Assembly: GCA_934229725.1 (NCBI GenBank) | Contig: CAKQDX010000009.1 | Span: forward strand, 31,974 to 95,973 | Length of the DNA stretch: 64,000 nt | Direction of reading: 5' to 3' | Source of the DNA: an uncultured Streptococcus sp. | GTDB lineage: Bacteria; Bacillota; Bacilli; Lactobacillales; Streptococcaceae | In this document: piece by piece, positions 40,993 to 49,801 of the stretch | How the letters are laid out: the number at the start of each line of letters is the position of its first letter | How positions within the stretch are numbered: the first letter of the stretch is position 1 | Program-made: the position numbers and the translations under genes | The notes under the pieces: generated by a model | Told to the model about the DNA's origin: nothing | What the model saw: only the letters and a program-made list of their open reading frames with translations | The model's database searches: none

Positions 40993-42285
40993 ATGACATC
41001 AGTAGTTGTTGTAGGTACCCAGTGGGGTGATGAAGGTAAAGGGAAAATAACAGATTTCCTAAGTCAAGATGCCGAAGTGATCGCACGCTATCAAGGTGGA
41101 GACAATGCAGGTCACACGATTGTTATCGATGGTAAGAAATTCAAATTGCACTTGATTCCGTCAGGTATTTTCTTCCCAGAAAAAATCTCTGTTATTGGGA
41201 ATGGTGTAGTGGTCAATCCTAAATCACTTGTCAAAGAGTTGGAATATCTTCATGCGGAAGGTGTGTCAACAGACAGTCTCCGTGTTTCTGATCGTGCGCA
41301 TGTTATCTTGCCATACCATATTAAACTTGATCAACTGCAAGAAGCTGCTAAGGGTGACAATAAGATTGGTACAACTAATAAAGGTATCGGTCCAGCTTAT
41401 ATGGATAAGGCTGCGCGTGTCGGTATTCGTATTGCAGACCTTTTGGACAAGGAAGTCTTTGCTGAACGTTTGAAGACAAACTTGGCTGAAAAGAATCGTC
41501 TCTTCACTAAGATGTATGAGTCTGAAGGACTGTCATTCGATGATATTTTTGAAGAATATTATGCTTACGGTCAACAAATTAAACAATATGTTACGGATAC
41601 ATCTGTTATTTTGAATGATGCTCTTGACGCTGGCAAACGTGTTCTCTTTGAAGGAGCTCAAGGAGTTATGCTTGATATTGACCAGGGAACGTATCCATTT
41701 GTAACGTCATCAAACCCAGTTGCGGGGGGTGTTACAATTGGTTCTGGTGTTGGTCCATCTAAAATCAATAAAGTTGTTGGTGTATGTAAGGCCTATACGA
41801 GTCGTGTTGGTGACGGACCATTCCCAACTGAATTGTCTGATGAAGTAGGTGAACGCATCCGTGAAGTTGGTCATGAGTATGGAACAACAACTGGACGCCC
41901 ACGTCGTGTGGGATGGTTTGACTCAGTCGTGATGCGTCATAGCCGCCGTGTATCAGGAATCACAAACCTTAGCTTGAACTGTATTGATGTTTTGTCAGGT
42001 CTTGATACGGTGAAAATTTGTGTAGCCTATGATCTTGATGGTAAGCGCATTGATTACTATCCAGCTAGTCTTGAACAATTGAAACGTTGTAAACCAATCT
42101 ATGAAGAATTACCAGGTTGGGAAGAAGACATCACAGGTTGCCGTAGTTTAGATGAGCTTCCTGAAAATGCCCGTAATTATGTTCGTCGTGTTAGTGAATT
42201 GGTTGGTGTACGTATTTCTACCTTCTCAGTAGGACCAGATCGTGAGCAAACTAATATTCTTGAAAGTGTCTGGTCAAACATTTAA
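40993..42285 (+). CDS. purA: Adenylosuccinate synthetase
   Basis: GTP-dependent conversion of IMP and aspartate to adenylosuccinate, the first step to AMP. The 430 aa show the P-loop GTQWGDEGKGK (about 7-17), GDNAGHTIV, the catalytic Asp and His in these motifs, GTTTGRPRRVGWFD and the C-terminal base-binding region SVGPDREQT. It is monocistronic, with its own promoter, leader and terminator. Confidence 0.97.
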   Translation: MTSVVVVGTQWGDEGKGKITDFLSQDAEVIARYQGGDNAGHTIVIDGKKFKLHLIPSGIFFPEKISVIGNGVVVNPKSLVKELEYLHAEGVSTDSLRVSDRAHVILPYHIKLDQLQEAAKGDNKIGTTNKGIGPAYMDKAARVGIRIADLLDKEVFAERLKTNLAEKNRLFTKMYESEGLSFDDIFEEYYAYGQQIKQYVTDTSVILNDALDAGKRVLFEGAQGVMLDIDQGTYPFVTSSNPVAGGVTIGSGVGPSKINKVVGVCKAYTSRVGDGPFPTELSDEVGERIREVGHEYGTTTGRPRRVGWFDSVVMRHSRRVSGITNLSLNCIDVLSGLDTVKICVAYDLDGKRIDYYPASLEQLKRCKPIYEELPGWEEDITGCRSLDELPENARNYVRRVSELVGVRISTFSVGPDREQTNILESVWSNI

Positions 42286-42299
42286 TAACACATTAAGGA

Positions 42300-42327
42300 A
42301 GAATCTAGAAAATAGGTTCTTTTTTTC
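42300..42327 (+). terminator. Rho-independent terminator after purA
   Basis: AGAATCTA/TAGGTTCT stem (one G-T) with a 5-nt loop and T7. Confidence 0.88.
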
Positions 42328-42559
42328 TGAATCTTAAACCTAGTAAAGGCTGACAGAGGCGGGTAATTATTAGGAACAGTGCTTGCTAAATTTTCGACAG
42401 TAATAAGGAAGAAGTCTTTCTATTTGATTAGTTTTTCGGTATAATATGGATTGATTAGATGAAAATGAGTGAGCATTTACTTTATTATTTCAAATGCGGA
42501 CTCTCAATGTAGTAAAGTATGTAACTATATCTCTTAATATTTTTGACAAGAGGTGAATA

Positions 42560-42994
42560 ATGAAGAAGATTGTATTTGTTTGTTTAGGCAACATTTGCCG
42601 TAGCCCTATGGCAGAATTTGTGATGAAAGCACTTAATCAAGAGGAAGCTTTACAGATTGAAAGTCGTGCAACATCTTCATGGGAACATGGAAACCCAGTT
42701 CACCAGGGAACGCAAAAAATTTTAAGAAAATATGCGATTTCTTTTGATCCTTCTAAGAGATCACAGCAGATTAATCAGTTAGATTTTGAATCTTCTGATT
42801 TGATTTTAGGAATGGATGAGTCAAATGTTGATGATCTTTTACAATTATCTGCAGGACGTTATGATGATAAGATCAAGCTTTTTCGGTCTGGTGGAGTTCC
42901 GGACCCGTGGTATACAGGTGACTTTGAAGAAACATACAAATTGGTAATGGAAGGTTGCCAAGATTGGTTACAATGGATTAAGGATAGACAATGA
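42560..42994 (+). CDS. Low-molecular-weight protein-tyrosine phosphatase
   Basis: The 144-aa phosphatase carries the CX5R loop CLGNICRS (Cys8 to Arg14) and the general-acid Asp in VPDPWYTG near 118. In related streptococci such enzymes act on phosphotyrosine in signalling and virulence; the target here is unknown. It is the first gene of a three-gene unit with a MORN protein and an O-acyltransferase (4-bp overlap). Possible -10 TATAAT at 42440-42445; SD AGAGGTG. Confidence 0.93.
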   Translation: MKKIVFVCLGNICRSPMAEFVMKALNQEEALQIESRATSSWEHGNPVHQGTQKILRKYAISFDPSKRSQQINQLDFESSDLILGMDESNVDDLLQLSAGRYDDKIKLFRSGGVPDPWYTGDFEETYKLVMEGCQDWLQWIKDRQ

Positions 42995-43416
42995 ATTTTA
43001 AACAATTAAAAGATTTTGATTTCAAAAATATTGATCTTAAAAATATTGAGATTGATCGTAATCGATTTGAACGTATCGCAGTAGGAGTTATTATTCTTTG
43101 CGCATTGTCCTTGTTTTTAGTGACTATAAAAACACAGCACTCTATCAAGGTTGATGGGACTAAAATCACCTATAAAGGTCAAATGCAAAACCACCGTTTA
43201 AATGGTCAAGGAACTCTGACTTATGATAATGGCGACACCTATACAGGTGAGTTTAAGAATGGTTCCTTTAATGGTCAAGGAACCTTTAAATCTCATGAGG
43301 GTTGGACCTATGTGGGAGAGTTCAAGTCTGGTCAAGCTGATGGTCAAGGTAAATTAACTACTGAAAATAAAGTTACCTACAAAGGAAAATTTAAACAGGG
43401 GATTTTTAAAGGATGA
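42991..43416 (+). CDS. Membrane-anchored MORN-repeat protein
   Basis: The 141 aa have a charged cytoplasmic N-terminus, one membrane helix (about 31-47) and about four MORN repeats (NGQGTLTYDNGDTYTGEF, NGQGTFKS, GWTYVGEF, TYKGKF). MORN repeats usually bind lipids or proteins. The gene overlaps both neighbours by 4 bp (ATGA type), so its product is made in step with the phosphatase and the acyltransferase. It may be a scaffold for them; this is inference. Confidence 0.88.
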   Translation: MNFKQLKDFDFKNIDLKNIEIDRNRFERIAVGVIILCALSLFLVTIKTQHSIKVDGTKITYKGQMQNHRLNGQGTLTYDNGDTYTGEFKNGSFNGQGTFKSHEGWTYVGEFKSGQADGQGKLTTENKVTYKGKFKQGIFKG

Positions 43417-45236
43417 GAATTAACTGGTTTTCTTATATTCGTGTAACAGGACTTCTCTTAGTTCTTGTTTATCATTTCTTCCCAAATGTTCTTCCTGGGG
43501 GATTCATTGGTGTTGATGTCTTCTTTACTTTTTCGGGGTATCTGATCACAGCTCTTCTTATTGATGAAGTGTCTAGAACACATCGTATTGATTATCTTGG
43601 TTTTATGCGACGTCGTTTTTACCGGATAGTACCACCGCTTGTATTGATGGTCCTTATCTGTACCCCCTTGGCACTCCTAGTTCGAAATGATTTCATAGCA
43701 GGTATCGGACGTCAAATCACCTCTGTTCTTGGTTTTGTGACTAACTATTATGAAATTTGGACCGGAGGAAATTATGAGAATCAGTTTAACCAGCATATTT
43801 ATCTCCATACGTGGAGTCTGGCTATCGAGGTTCACTACTATATTCTCTGGGGAGCCTTGCTCTGGTTCTTAGCTAAGCGTGTCAAGCACCAAAATCAATT
43901 TAGAGGGCTAGTTTTCATAGTTTCGCTTACTTGTTTTGCGGTAAGCTTCTTATCAATGTTTATTAGTGCTTTCTTTGTTGATAGCTTTTCTCGTCTATAC
44001 TTCTCATCAATCACCCATGCCTATCCTTTCTTTTTGGGTTCGCTTTTTGCGACGCTTTCAGGTGTACATGAGACGACTGCTAGGTTTAAGAAAAATATTC
44101 GCCTTTGGGATTTGAAAAAGACAGTCCTGTATATGGTCGGAAGCTTTGCCCTATTATTATTGTTAGGGTTGGTACTTCATTTTGAAGAATGCCTTACCTA
44201 TTTATTTGGCTTTGTTTTGGCTAGTTTGTTTACATCTGTCATGATTTATTCGGCGCGTATTCTTCATGAAAAGTTACCTGGAAAATCAGAGCCTGCTGTC
44301 ATTAGTTATTTGGCAGAGATTAGTTATAGTGTTTATCTTTTCCACTGGCCACTCTATATTATCTTTAGTCAATTAACAAATAATCTTGTTGCTGTAATAG
44401 TGACCACTATTTTATCAATTGTTTTTGCAACACTTTCCTACTATATAATAGAGCCATTTATTGCAGGAAGAAAAGCAAATCTTTTTGGTATAGATTTGGA
44501 TTTGTCGCCTTATCGCAATATTGTGTTTTATGTCTTTAGTGGGCTCACGTTGATTACGGTGCTGATTTCTCTCTTTGCGCCGGCTGTTGGGAACTTTGAA
44601 AAAGATTTACAAGCTAATGGCTTATCGCAAGCTCAGACTAAGATGAAATTAACACGTGCTAATGCGGAACATAGTCAGGCTACTTCTTTTGGTGTTAATA
44701 AGGGAGTGACAATTCTAGGGGATTCTGTTGCGCTTAGGTCGAAGGATCAGATTGAATCGAAAATTGATAATGTCTATATGGATGCAGTTGTCAGCCGTAA
44801 CCTATCAACAATCAATGATTTGCTTAAGAATTATGCAGATAGTAATGCACTTGCCAAGGATGTTGTTATTGCTGGTGGTGTTAACGAGATTGATGACTAT
44901 AAAGGGGTTATTAATAAAATGATTAAAAATCTACCTAAAGGTCACCATATCATCTTTGTGACACCATATAATGGTAGTAAGTCTGGAAGTGAAGCTGCAT
45001 CTTTGGTTCAGTTACGTAAGTATGAATTGGAGATGGCTAAGAAATACGACTTTGTAACGGTTGCTGATTGGTACCAAGTGGCTAAGGACAATATTTCTAT
45101 TTGGAATGGCACAGATGGTGTGCACTTTGGCTCTGATAGTGACTCTATTAACCGTGGTGCTAAATTATATACCAATACGATTAAAGAGGCCATTGCCCAA
45201 GCTGATAAGTCGCCAGTTAAAGGTGGTAAAAAATGA
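43413..45236 (+). CDS. OatA-like acyltransferase with C-terminal SGNH domain
   Basis: The 607 aa contain an N-terminal acyltransferase-3 domain (about 1-370, ten or so helices, RVTGLLLVLVYHFFP with the key His, RRFYRIVPPL, HTWSLAIEVHYY). An outer SGNH hydrolase-like domain (about 425-600) follows, with GDSVALRS holding the Ser and DGVHF holding the Asp-His pair. This is the architecture of peptidoglycan O-acetyltransferase. It probably O-acetylates muramic acid or another wall polymer, raising lysozyme resistance. Confidence 0.88.
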   Translation: MRINWFSYIRVTGLLLVLVYHFFPNVLPGGFIGVDVFFTFSGYLITALLIDEVSRTHRIDYLGFMRRRFYRIVPPLVLMVLICTPLALLVRNDFIAGIGRQITSVLGFVTNYYEIWTGGNYENQFNQHIYLHTWSLAIEVHYYILWGALLWFLAKRVKHQNQFRGLVFIVSLTCFAVSFLSMFISAFFVDSFSRLYFSSITHAYPFFLGSLFATLSGVHETTARFKKNIRLWDLKKTVLYMVGSFALLLLLGLVLHFEECLTYLFGFVLASLFTSVMIYSARILHEKLPGKSEPAVISYLAEISYSVYLFHWPLYIIFSQLTNNLVAVIVTTILSIVFATLSYYIIEPFIAGRKANLFGIDLDLSPYRNIVFYVFSGLTLITVLISLFAPAVGNFEKDLQANGLSQAQTKMKLTRANAEHSQATSFGVNKGVTILGDSVALRSKDQIESKIDNVYMDAVVSRNLSTINDLLKNYADSNALAKDVVIAGGVNEIDDYKGVINKMIKNLPKGHHIIFVTPYNGSKSGSEAASLVQLRKYELEMAKKYDFVTVADWYQVAKDNISIWNGTDGVHFGSDSDSINRGAKLYTNTIKEAIAQADKSPVKGGKK

Positions 45237-45242
45237 TATAAA

Positions 45243-45269
45243 GAGAAGGCAGTATCTGTCTTCTTTTTT
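45243..45269 (+). terminator. Terminator after the O-acyltransferase gene
   Basis: AGAAGGCAG/TGTCTTCT stem (one mismatch) with T6. Confidence 0.82.
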
Positions 45270-45280
45270 GATGACAAATT

Positions 45281-45310
45281 TTGACTGCGTTTTTTGTTTT
45301 GTGCTAAAAT
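45281..45310 (+). promoter_or_regulatory. Promoter of ruvB, placing +1 on the start codon
   Basis: TTGACT, 18 bp and TAAAAT with an extended TGC. Seven bases after the -10 box is 45317, the A of the ruvB ATG. No SD is present. Confidence 0.7.
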
Positions 45311-45316
45311 AAGCCT

Positions 45317-46321
45317 ATGGCAAGAATATTAGATAATGATTTATTAGGAGATGAAGAGTATGTTGAGCGTACCCTTCGTCCTCAATATTTTAAGGAATAC
45401 ATTGGTCAAGACAAGGTTAAAGACCAATTAAAAATTTTTATAGAAGCAGCTAAACTTCGTGATGAGGCCTTGGATCACACTCTTTTGTTTGGTCCTCCAG
45501 GTTTAGGTAAGACGACTATGGCGTTTGTCATTGCTAATGAGATGGGCGTTAATTTGAAGCAAACATCTGGACCCGCTATTGAAAAAGCTGGTGATTTGGT
45601 TGCGATACTCAATGACCTAGAGCCAGGAGATATCTTATTTATTGACGAGATTCATCGGATGCCAATGGCAGTTGAAGAAGTTCTTTATAGTGCCATGGAA
45701 GATTACTATATTGATATCATGATTGGTGCTGGTGAGACGAGTCGTAGTGTCCATCTTGAGTTACCTCCTTTCACCTTGGTCGGTGCAACTACACGAGCAG
45801 GTATGTTGTCAAATCCTTTGAGGGCTCGATTTGGGATTAATGGCCATATGGAATATTACGAGTTACCTGATTTGACAGAAATTGTAGAACGAACATCGGA
45901 AATTTTTGAAATGACCATAACACCAGAAGCTGCTTTGGAATTAGCACGCCGTAGTAGAGGGACGCCACGTATTGCCAACCGTCTACTTAAGCGCGTGCGG
46001 GATTACGCACAAATTATGGGTAATGGCATCATTGATGATAAGATTGCGGATAAGGCATTGACGATGTTGGATGTGGATCGCGAAGGACTAGACTATGTTG
46101 ACCAAAAAATTCTCCGAACGATGATTGAAATGTATGGGGGAGGACCCGTTGGCTTAGGTACTTTGTCAGTGAATATTGCTGAAGAGCGAGAAACGGTAGA
46201 AGATATGTATGAGCCCTACCTTATCCAGAAAGGTTTCATTATGCGCACACGAACAGGACGTGTTGCAACGGCTAAAGCCTATGAACACATGGGATATGAT
46301 TATAAGGATAAGAACAGTTAA
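45317..46321 (+). CDS. ruvB: Holliday junction branch migration helicase RuvB
   Basis: Hexameric AAA+ motor that drives branch migration with RuvA. The 334 aa show Walker A FGPPGLGKTT (about 59-68), Walker B ILFIDEIHR, sensor 1 GATTRAGML and the C-terminal winged helix with YEPYLIQKGFIMRTRTGR. No SD precedes the ATG, and the promoter geometry indicates a leaderless mRNA. ruvA is not nearby. A terminator follows. Confidence 0.97.
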   Translation: MARILDNDLLGDEEYVERTLRPQYFKEYIGQDKVKDQLKIFIEAAKLRDEALDHTLLFGPPGLGKTTMAFVIANEMGVNLKQTSGPAIEKAGDLVAILNDLEPGDILFIDEIHRMPMAVEEVLYSAMEDYYIDIMIGAGETSRSVHLELPPFTLVGATTRAGMLSNPLRARFGINGHMEYYELPDLTEIVERTSEIFEMTITPEAALELARRSRGTPRIANRLLKRVRDYAQIMGNGIIDDKIADKALTMLDVDREGLDYVDQKILRTMIEMYGGGPVGLGTLSVNIAEERETVEDMYEPYLIQKGFIMRTRTGRVATAKAYEHMGYDYKDKNS

Positions 46322-46330
46322 GAATGAGAC

Positions 46331-46359
46331 AATCCATCCAATCTAAAGGATGGATTTTT
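46331..46359 (+). terminator. Rho-independent terminator after ruvB
   Basis: AATCCATCC/GGATGGATT perfect 9-bp stem with an 8-nt loop and T5. Confidence 0.92.
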
Positions 46360-46408
46360 GATTTTGTGAAAAATAAGGAAGAAAAAGGAAAAAAATTTTA
46401 AAAAAACC

Positions 46409-46437
46409 TTGCAATGAGTGGGTTCTTTTGTTATTAT
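46409..46437 (+). promoter_or_regulatory. Promoter of the S10-spc-alpha ribosomal operon
   Basis: TTGCAA, 17 bp and TATTAT with an extended TGT. Confidence 0.7.
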
Positions 46438-46444
46438 ATTATGG

Positions 46445-46572
46445 TGCTGTAAATACAGCGCTTAGCTATGATACAAGAGGTTGCGACACGCCTGGTTGCA
46501 CTGCCACGCAATCCGTGTTGGTTTTCTTGAGGAGCTAGCCTATTATCTTAAATAGACGAAAGAGGAGAAAAA
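46445..46572 (+). promoter_or_regulatory. Structured leader of the S10 operon
   Basis: The roughly 125-nt leader contains GCTGTAAATACAGC, then a long imperfect stem. TAGCT and CAAGA on the left (46464-46483) pair with TCTTG and AGCTA on the right (46527-46540), with ACACG/CGTGT inside. It is a likely site of autoregulation by an operon-encoded r-protein such as L4; the regulator is inferred. No intrinsic terminator is visible within it. Confidence 0.55.
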
Positions 46573-46881
46573 ATGGCAAACAAAAAAATTCGTATCCGTT
46601 TGAAAGCTTACGAACACCGTACGCTTGATACAGCGGCAGAAAAAATCGTAGAAACTGCAACTCGTACAGGTGCGACAGTTGCTGGACCGGTTCCACTTCC
46701 AACTGAACGTAGTCTCTACACAATTATTCGTGCGACTCACAAATACAAAGATTCTCGCGAACAATTTGAAATGCGTACACACAAACGTCTTATTGACATC
46801 ATCAACCCAACTCAAAAAACAGTTGACGCTTTGATGAAACTTGATCTTCCAAGTGGTGTGAACGTAGAAATCAAACTTTAA
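46573..46881 (+). CDS. rpsJ: 30S ribosomal protein S10
   Basis: The 102-aa first gene of the superoperon begins MANKKIRIRLKAYEHRTLD. It is part of the 30S head and, as NusE, binds NusB in antitermination. SD AAAGAGGAG lies upstream. A 114-bp spacer with a tandem repeat separates it from rplC, an unusually large gap for this operon. Confidence 0.98.
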   Translation: MANKKIRIRLKAYEHRTLDTAAEKIVETATRTGATVAGPVPLPTERSLYTIIRATHKYKDSREQFEMRTHKRLIDIINPTQKTVDALMKLDLPSGVNVEIKL

Positions 46882-46898
46882 TTTAAAGCTTGATTTGA

Positions 46899-46963
46899 TT
46901 GAGCATAAAAAACGCTCGTTAAAAACTTTTTTGAGCATAAAAAACGCTCATAAAAAACTTTTT
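46899..46963 (+). repeat. Tandem 32-33-bp repeat between rpsJ and rplC
   Basis: Two copies (46899-46930 and 46931-46963), each with GAGC and GCTC flanking an A-rich loop, then AAAAACTTTT. Each can form a small hairpin. They differ at a few positions. Confidence 0.85.
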
Positions 46964-46995
46964 GAAATACAATAAAGTAAAGGAAATATTTTCTC

Positions 46996-47622
46996 ATGAC
47001 AAAAGGAATCTTAGGGAAAAAAGTGGGAATGACTCAAATCTTCACTGAAGCAGGTGAATTTATCCCTGTTACTGTCATCGAAGCTACTCCAAACGTTGTG
47101 CTTCAAGTTAAAACTGTTGAAACAGACGGTTACGAAGCAGTTCAAGTTGGTTTTGACGACAAACGCGAAGTGTTGAGCAACAAACCTGCCAAAGGCCACG
47201 TAGCGAAAGCTAACACAGCTCCTAAGCGCTTCATTCGTGAATTCAAAAACATTGAAGGCTTGGAAGTTGGATCAGAAATCACTGTTGACACATTCGAAGC
47301 TGGAGATGTTGTTGACGTAACTGGTACTTCAAAAGGTAAAGGTTTCCAAGGTGTTATCAAACGCCACGGTCAATCACGCGGACCTATGGCTCACGGTTCT
47401 CGTTACCACCGTCGTCCAGGTTCAATGGGACCTGTTGCGCCTAACCGTGTTTTCAAAAACAAACACTTGGCAGGACGTATGGGTGGCAACCGTGTGACAA
47501 TTCAAAACCTTGAAGTTGTACAAGTTATCCCAGAGAAAAACGTTATCCTCATCAAAGGTAACGTACCAGGTGCTAAGAAATCTCTTATCACTATCAAATC
47601 AGCAGTTAAAGCTGCTAAATAA
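46996..47622 (+). CDS. rplC: 50S ribosomal protein L3
   Basis: The 208-aa early-assembly protein begins MTKGILGKKVGMTQIF. The long loop that reaches toward the peptidyl transferase centre includes HGQSRGPMAHGSRYHRRPGS with the conserved Gln that can be methylated. It follows the tandem-repeat spacer and precedes rplD by 24 bp. Confidence 0.98.
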   Translation: MTKGILGKKVGMTQIFTEAGEFIPVTVIEATPNVVLQVKTVETDGYEAVQVGFDDKREVLSNKPAKGHVAKANTAPKRFIREFKNIEGLEVGSEITVDTFEAGDVVDVTGTSKGKGFQGVIKRHGQSRGPMAHGSRYHRRPGSMGPVAPNRVFKNKHLAGRMGGNRVTIQNLEVVQVIPEKNVILIKGNVPGAKKSLITIKSAVKAAK

Positions 47623-47646
47623 TAAGAAAGGAGAAATCAGTTAAAA

Positions 47647-48270
47647 ATGGCAAACGTAAAACTATTTGACCAAACTGGTAAAGAAGTTAGCTCAGTTGAA
47701 CTTAACGACGCTATCTTCGGTATCGAACCAAACGAATCAGTAGTATTTGATGTCGTAATCAGCCAACGCGCTAGCCTTCGCCAAGGTACTCATGCGGTTA
47801 AAAACCGTTCAGCAGTATCAGGTGGTGGACGTAAACCATGGCGTCAAAAAGGAACTGGACGTGCTCGTCAAGGTTCTATCCGCTCACCACAATGGCGTGG
47901 CGGTGGTGTTGTCTTCGGACCAACTCCACGTTCATACGGATACAAACTTCCACAAAAAGTTCGTCGCCTTGCATTGAAATCTGTTTACTCAGCTAAAGTT
48001 GCAGAAGATAAATTTGTAGCAGTTGAAGCTCTTTCATTTGCAGCTCCAAAAACTGCTGAATTCGCAAAAGTTCTTTCAGCTCTTAGCATCGATTCAAAAG
48101 TACTTGTTATCGTTGAAGAAGGAAACAAATTCGCTGAACTTTCAGCTCGTAACCTTGCAAACGTAACTGTTGCAACTCCTGCAACTGCAAGTGTACTTGA
48201 CATCGTAAACGCAGATAAACTTCTTGTTACTAAAGAAGCTATCTCATCAATCGAGGAGGTTCTTGCATAA
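47647..48270 (+). CDS. rplD: 50S ribosomal protein L4
   Basis: The 207 aa line the exit tunnel with an extended loop containing GGGRKPWRQKGTGRARQGS. In several bacteria L4 represses its own operon. SD AAGGAG lies upstream. The stop codon overlaps the rplW start (TAATG). Confidence 0.98.
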   Translation: MANVKLFDQTGKEVSSVELNDAIFGIEPNESVVFDVVISQRASLRQGTHAVKNRSAVSGGGRKPWRQKGTGRARQGSIRSPQWRGGGVVFGPTPRSYGYKLPQKVRRLALKSVYSAKVAEDKFVAVEALSFAAPKTAEFAKVLSALSIDSKVLVIVEEGNKFAELSARNLANVTVATPATASVLDIVNADKLLVTKEAISSIEEVLA

Positions 48271-48566
48271 TGAATTTGTATGACGTAATCAAAAAACCTG
48301 TTATCACTGAGAAATCTATGGTTGCTCTTGAAGCAGGAAAATACACTTTCGAAGTTGATACACGTGCACACAAACTCTTGATCAAACAAGCAGTTGAAGC
48401 TGCATTTGAAGGTGTTAAAGTTGCTAGCGTGAACACTGTAACTGTTAAGCCAAAACAAAAACGTGTTGGACGTTACACTGGTTTCACTTCAAAAACTAAA
48501 AAAGCTATCATCACTCTTACAGCTGATTCAAAAGCAATCGAGTTGTTTGCAGCTGAAGCTGAATAA
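48270..48566 (+). CDS. rplW: 50S ribosomal protein L23
   Basis: The 98 aa sit at the tunnel exit, the docking site for trigger factor and SRP. The characteristic KPVITEKSM is near the start, with VNTVTVKPKQKRVGRYTG later. SD GAGGAGG lies within the end of rplD, so translation is coupled. Confidence 0.97.
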   Translation: MNLYDVIKKPVITEKSMVALEAGKYTFEVDTRAHKLLIKQAVEAAFEGVKVASVNTVTVKPKQKRVGRYTGFTSKTKKAIITLTADSKAIELFAAEAE

Positions 48567-48583
48567 TCAAAGGAGAAATTAAC

Positions 48584-49417
48584 GTGGGTATTAAAGTTTA
48601 TAAACCAACGACAAATGGCCGTCGTAACATGACTTCTTTGGATTTCGCAGAAATCACTACAAGCACTCCTGAAAAATCATTGCTTGTTTCTCTTAAGAAC
48701 AAAGCTGGTCGTAACAATAACGGTCGTATTACTGTACGTCACCAAGGTGGCGGACACAAACGTCACTACCGTTTGATTGACTTCAAACGTAATAAAGATG
48801 GCGTTGAAGCAGTTGTTAAAACTGTTGAATATGATCCAAACCGTACTGCAAACATCGCTCTTGTACACTACACTGACGGGGTTAAAGCTTACATCATCGC
48901 ACCTAAAGGTCTTGAAGTAGGTCAACGTATCGTTTCAGGTCCAGATGCGGATATCAAGATTGGTAACGCACTTCCACTTGCAAACATCCCAGTTGGTACA
49001 GTTATTCACAATATTGAGCTTCAACCAGGTAAAGGTGCTGAACTTATCCGTGCCGCTGGTGCTTCTGCTCAAGTTTTGGGTCAAGAAGGTAAATACGTAC
49101 TTGTTCGTCTTCAATCAGGCGAAGTTCGTATGATTCTTGGTACATGTCGTGCAACAATCGGTACTGTCGGTAACGAACAACAATCACTTATCAACCTTGG
49201 TAAAGCTGGTCGTAATCGCTGGAAAGGTGTTCGCCCAACAGTTCGTGGTTCTGTAATGAACCCTAACGATCACCCACACGGTGGTGGTGAAGGTAAAGCA
49301 CCAGTTGGACGTAAAGCGCCATCTACTCCATGGGGTAAACCTGCGCTTGGTCTTAAAACTCGTAACAAGAAAGCTAAATCTGACAAACTTATCGTTCGTC
49401 GTCGTAACGAAAAATAA
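48584..49417 (+). CDS. rplB: 50S ribosomal protein L2
   Basis: The 277 aa start at a GTG (GIKVYKPTTNGRRNMT) behind AAAGGAGAAA. The C-terminal peptidyl-transferase-associated region MNPNDHPHGGGEGKAPVGRK contains the essential His. L2 bridges the subunits and binds 23S rRNA domain IV. A 90-bp hairpin-rich spacer follows before rpsS. Confidence 0.98.
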   Translation: MGIKVYKPTTNGRRNMTSLDFAEITTSTPEKSLLVSLKNKAGRNNNGRITVRHQGGGHKRHYRLIDFKRNKDGVEAVVKTVEYDPNRTANIALVHYTDGVKAYIIAPKGLEVGQRIVSGPDADIKIGNALPLANIPVGTVIHNIELQPGKGAELIRAAGASAQVLGQEGKYVLVRLQSGEVRMILGTCRATIGTVGNEQQSLINLGKAGRNRWKGVRPTVRGSVMNPNDHPHGGGEGKAPVGRKAPSTPWGKPALGLKTRNKKAKSDKLIVRRRNEK

Positions 49418-49507
49418 TTTAGTCGCTTAGCACATATTATCCGCCAACTCGGTAGCGCTCAGCGCAAGCCGCTGTGGTACATTTAATTTAAAGGAGAAAA
49501 CTACAAA

Positions 49508-49786
49508 ATGGGACGTAGTCTTAAAAAAGGACCTTTCGTCGATGAGCATTTGATGAAAAAAGTTGAAGCTCAAGCAAATGACGAAAAGAAAAAAGTAATT
49601 AAAACTTGGTCACGTCGTTCAACGATTTTCCCAAGTTTCATCGGATACACTATCGCAGTTTATGATGGACGTAAACACGTTCCTGTTTACATCCAAGAAG
49701 ACATGGTAGGTCACAAACTTGGTGAATTTGCACCAACTCGTACTTACAAAGGTCACGCAGCTGACGATAAGAAAACACGTCGTTAA
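49508..49786 (+). CDS. rpsS: 30S ribosomal protein S19
   Basis: The 92 aa begin [18 protein letters not shown] and carry the RNA-contacting [16 protein letters not shown]. It lies in the 30S head with S13. SD AAAGGAGAAAA lies upstream. Confidence 0.98.
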
Positions 49787-49801
49787 TAGGAGGAGGACAC
49801 A

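Noticed and set aside
40817..41086. Minus-strand 89-codon frame across the purA promoter
   Set aside because: It is antisense to a structured leader and the start of purA, with no SD and no recognisable protein.
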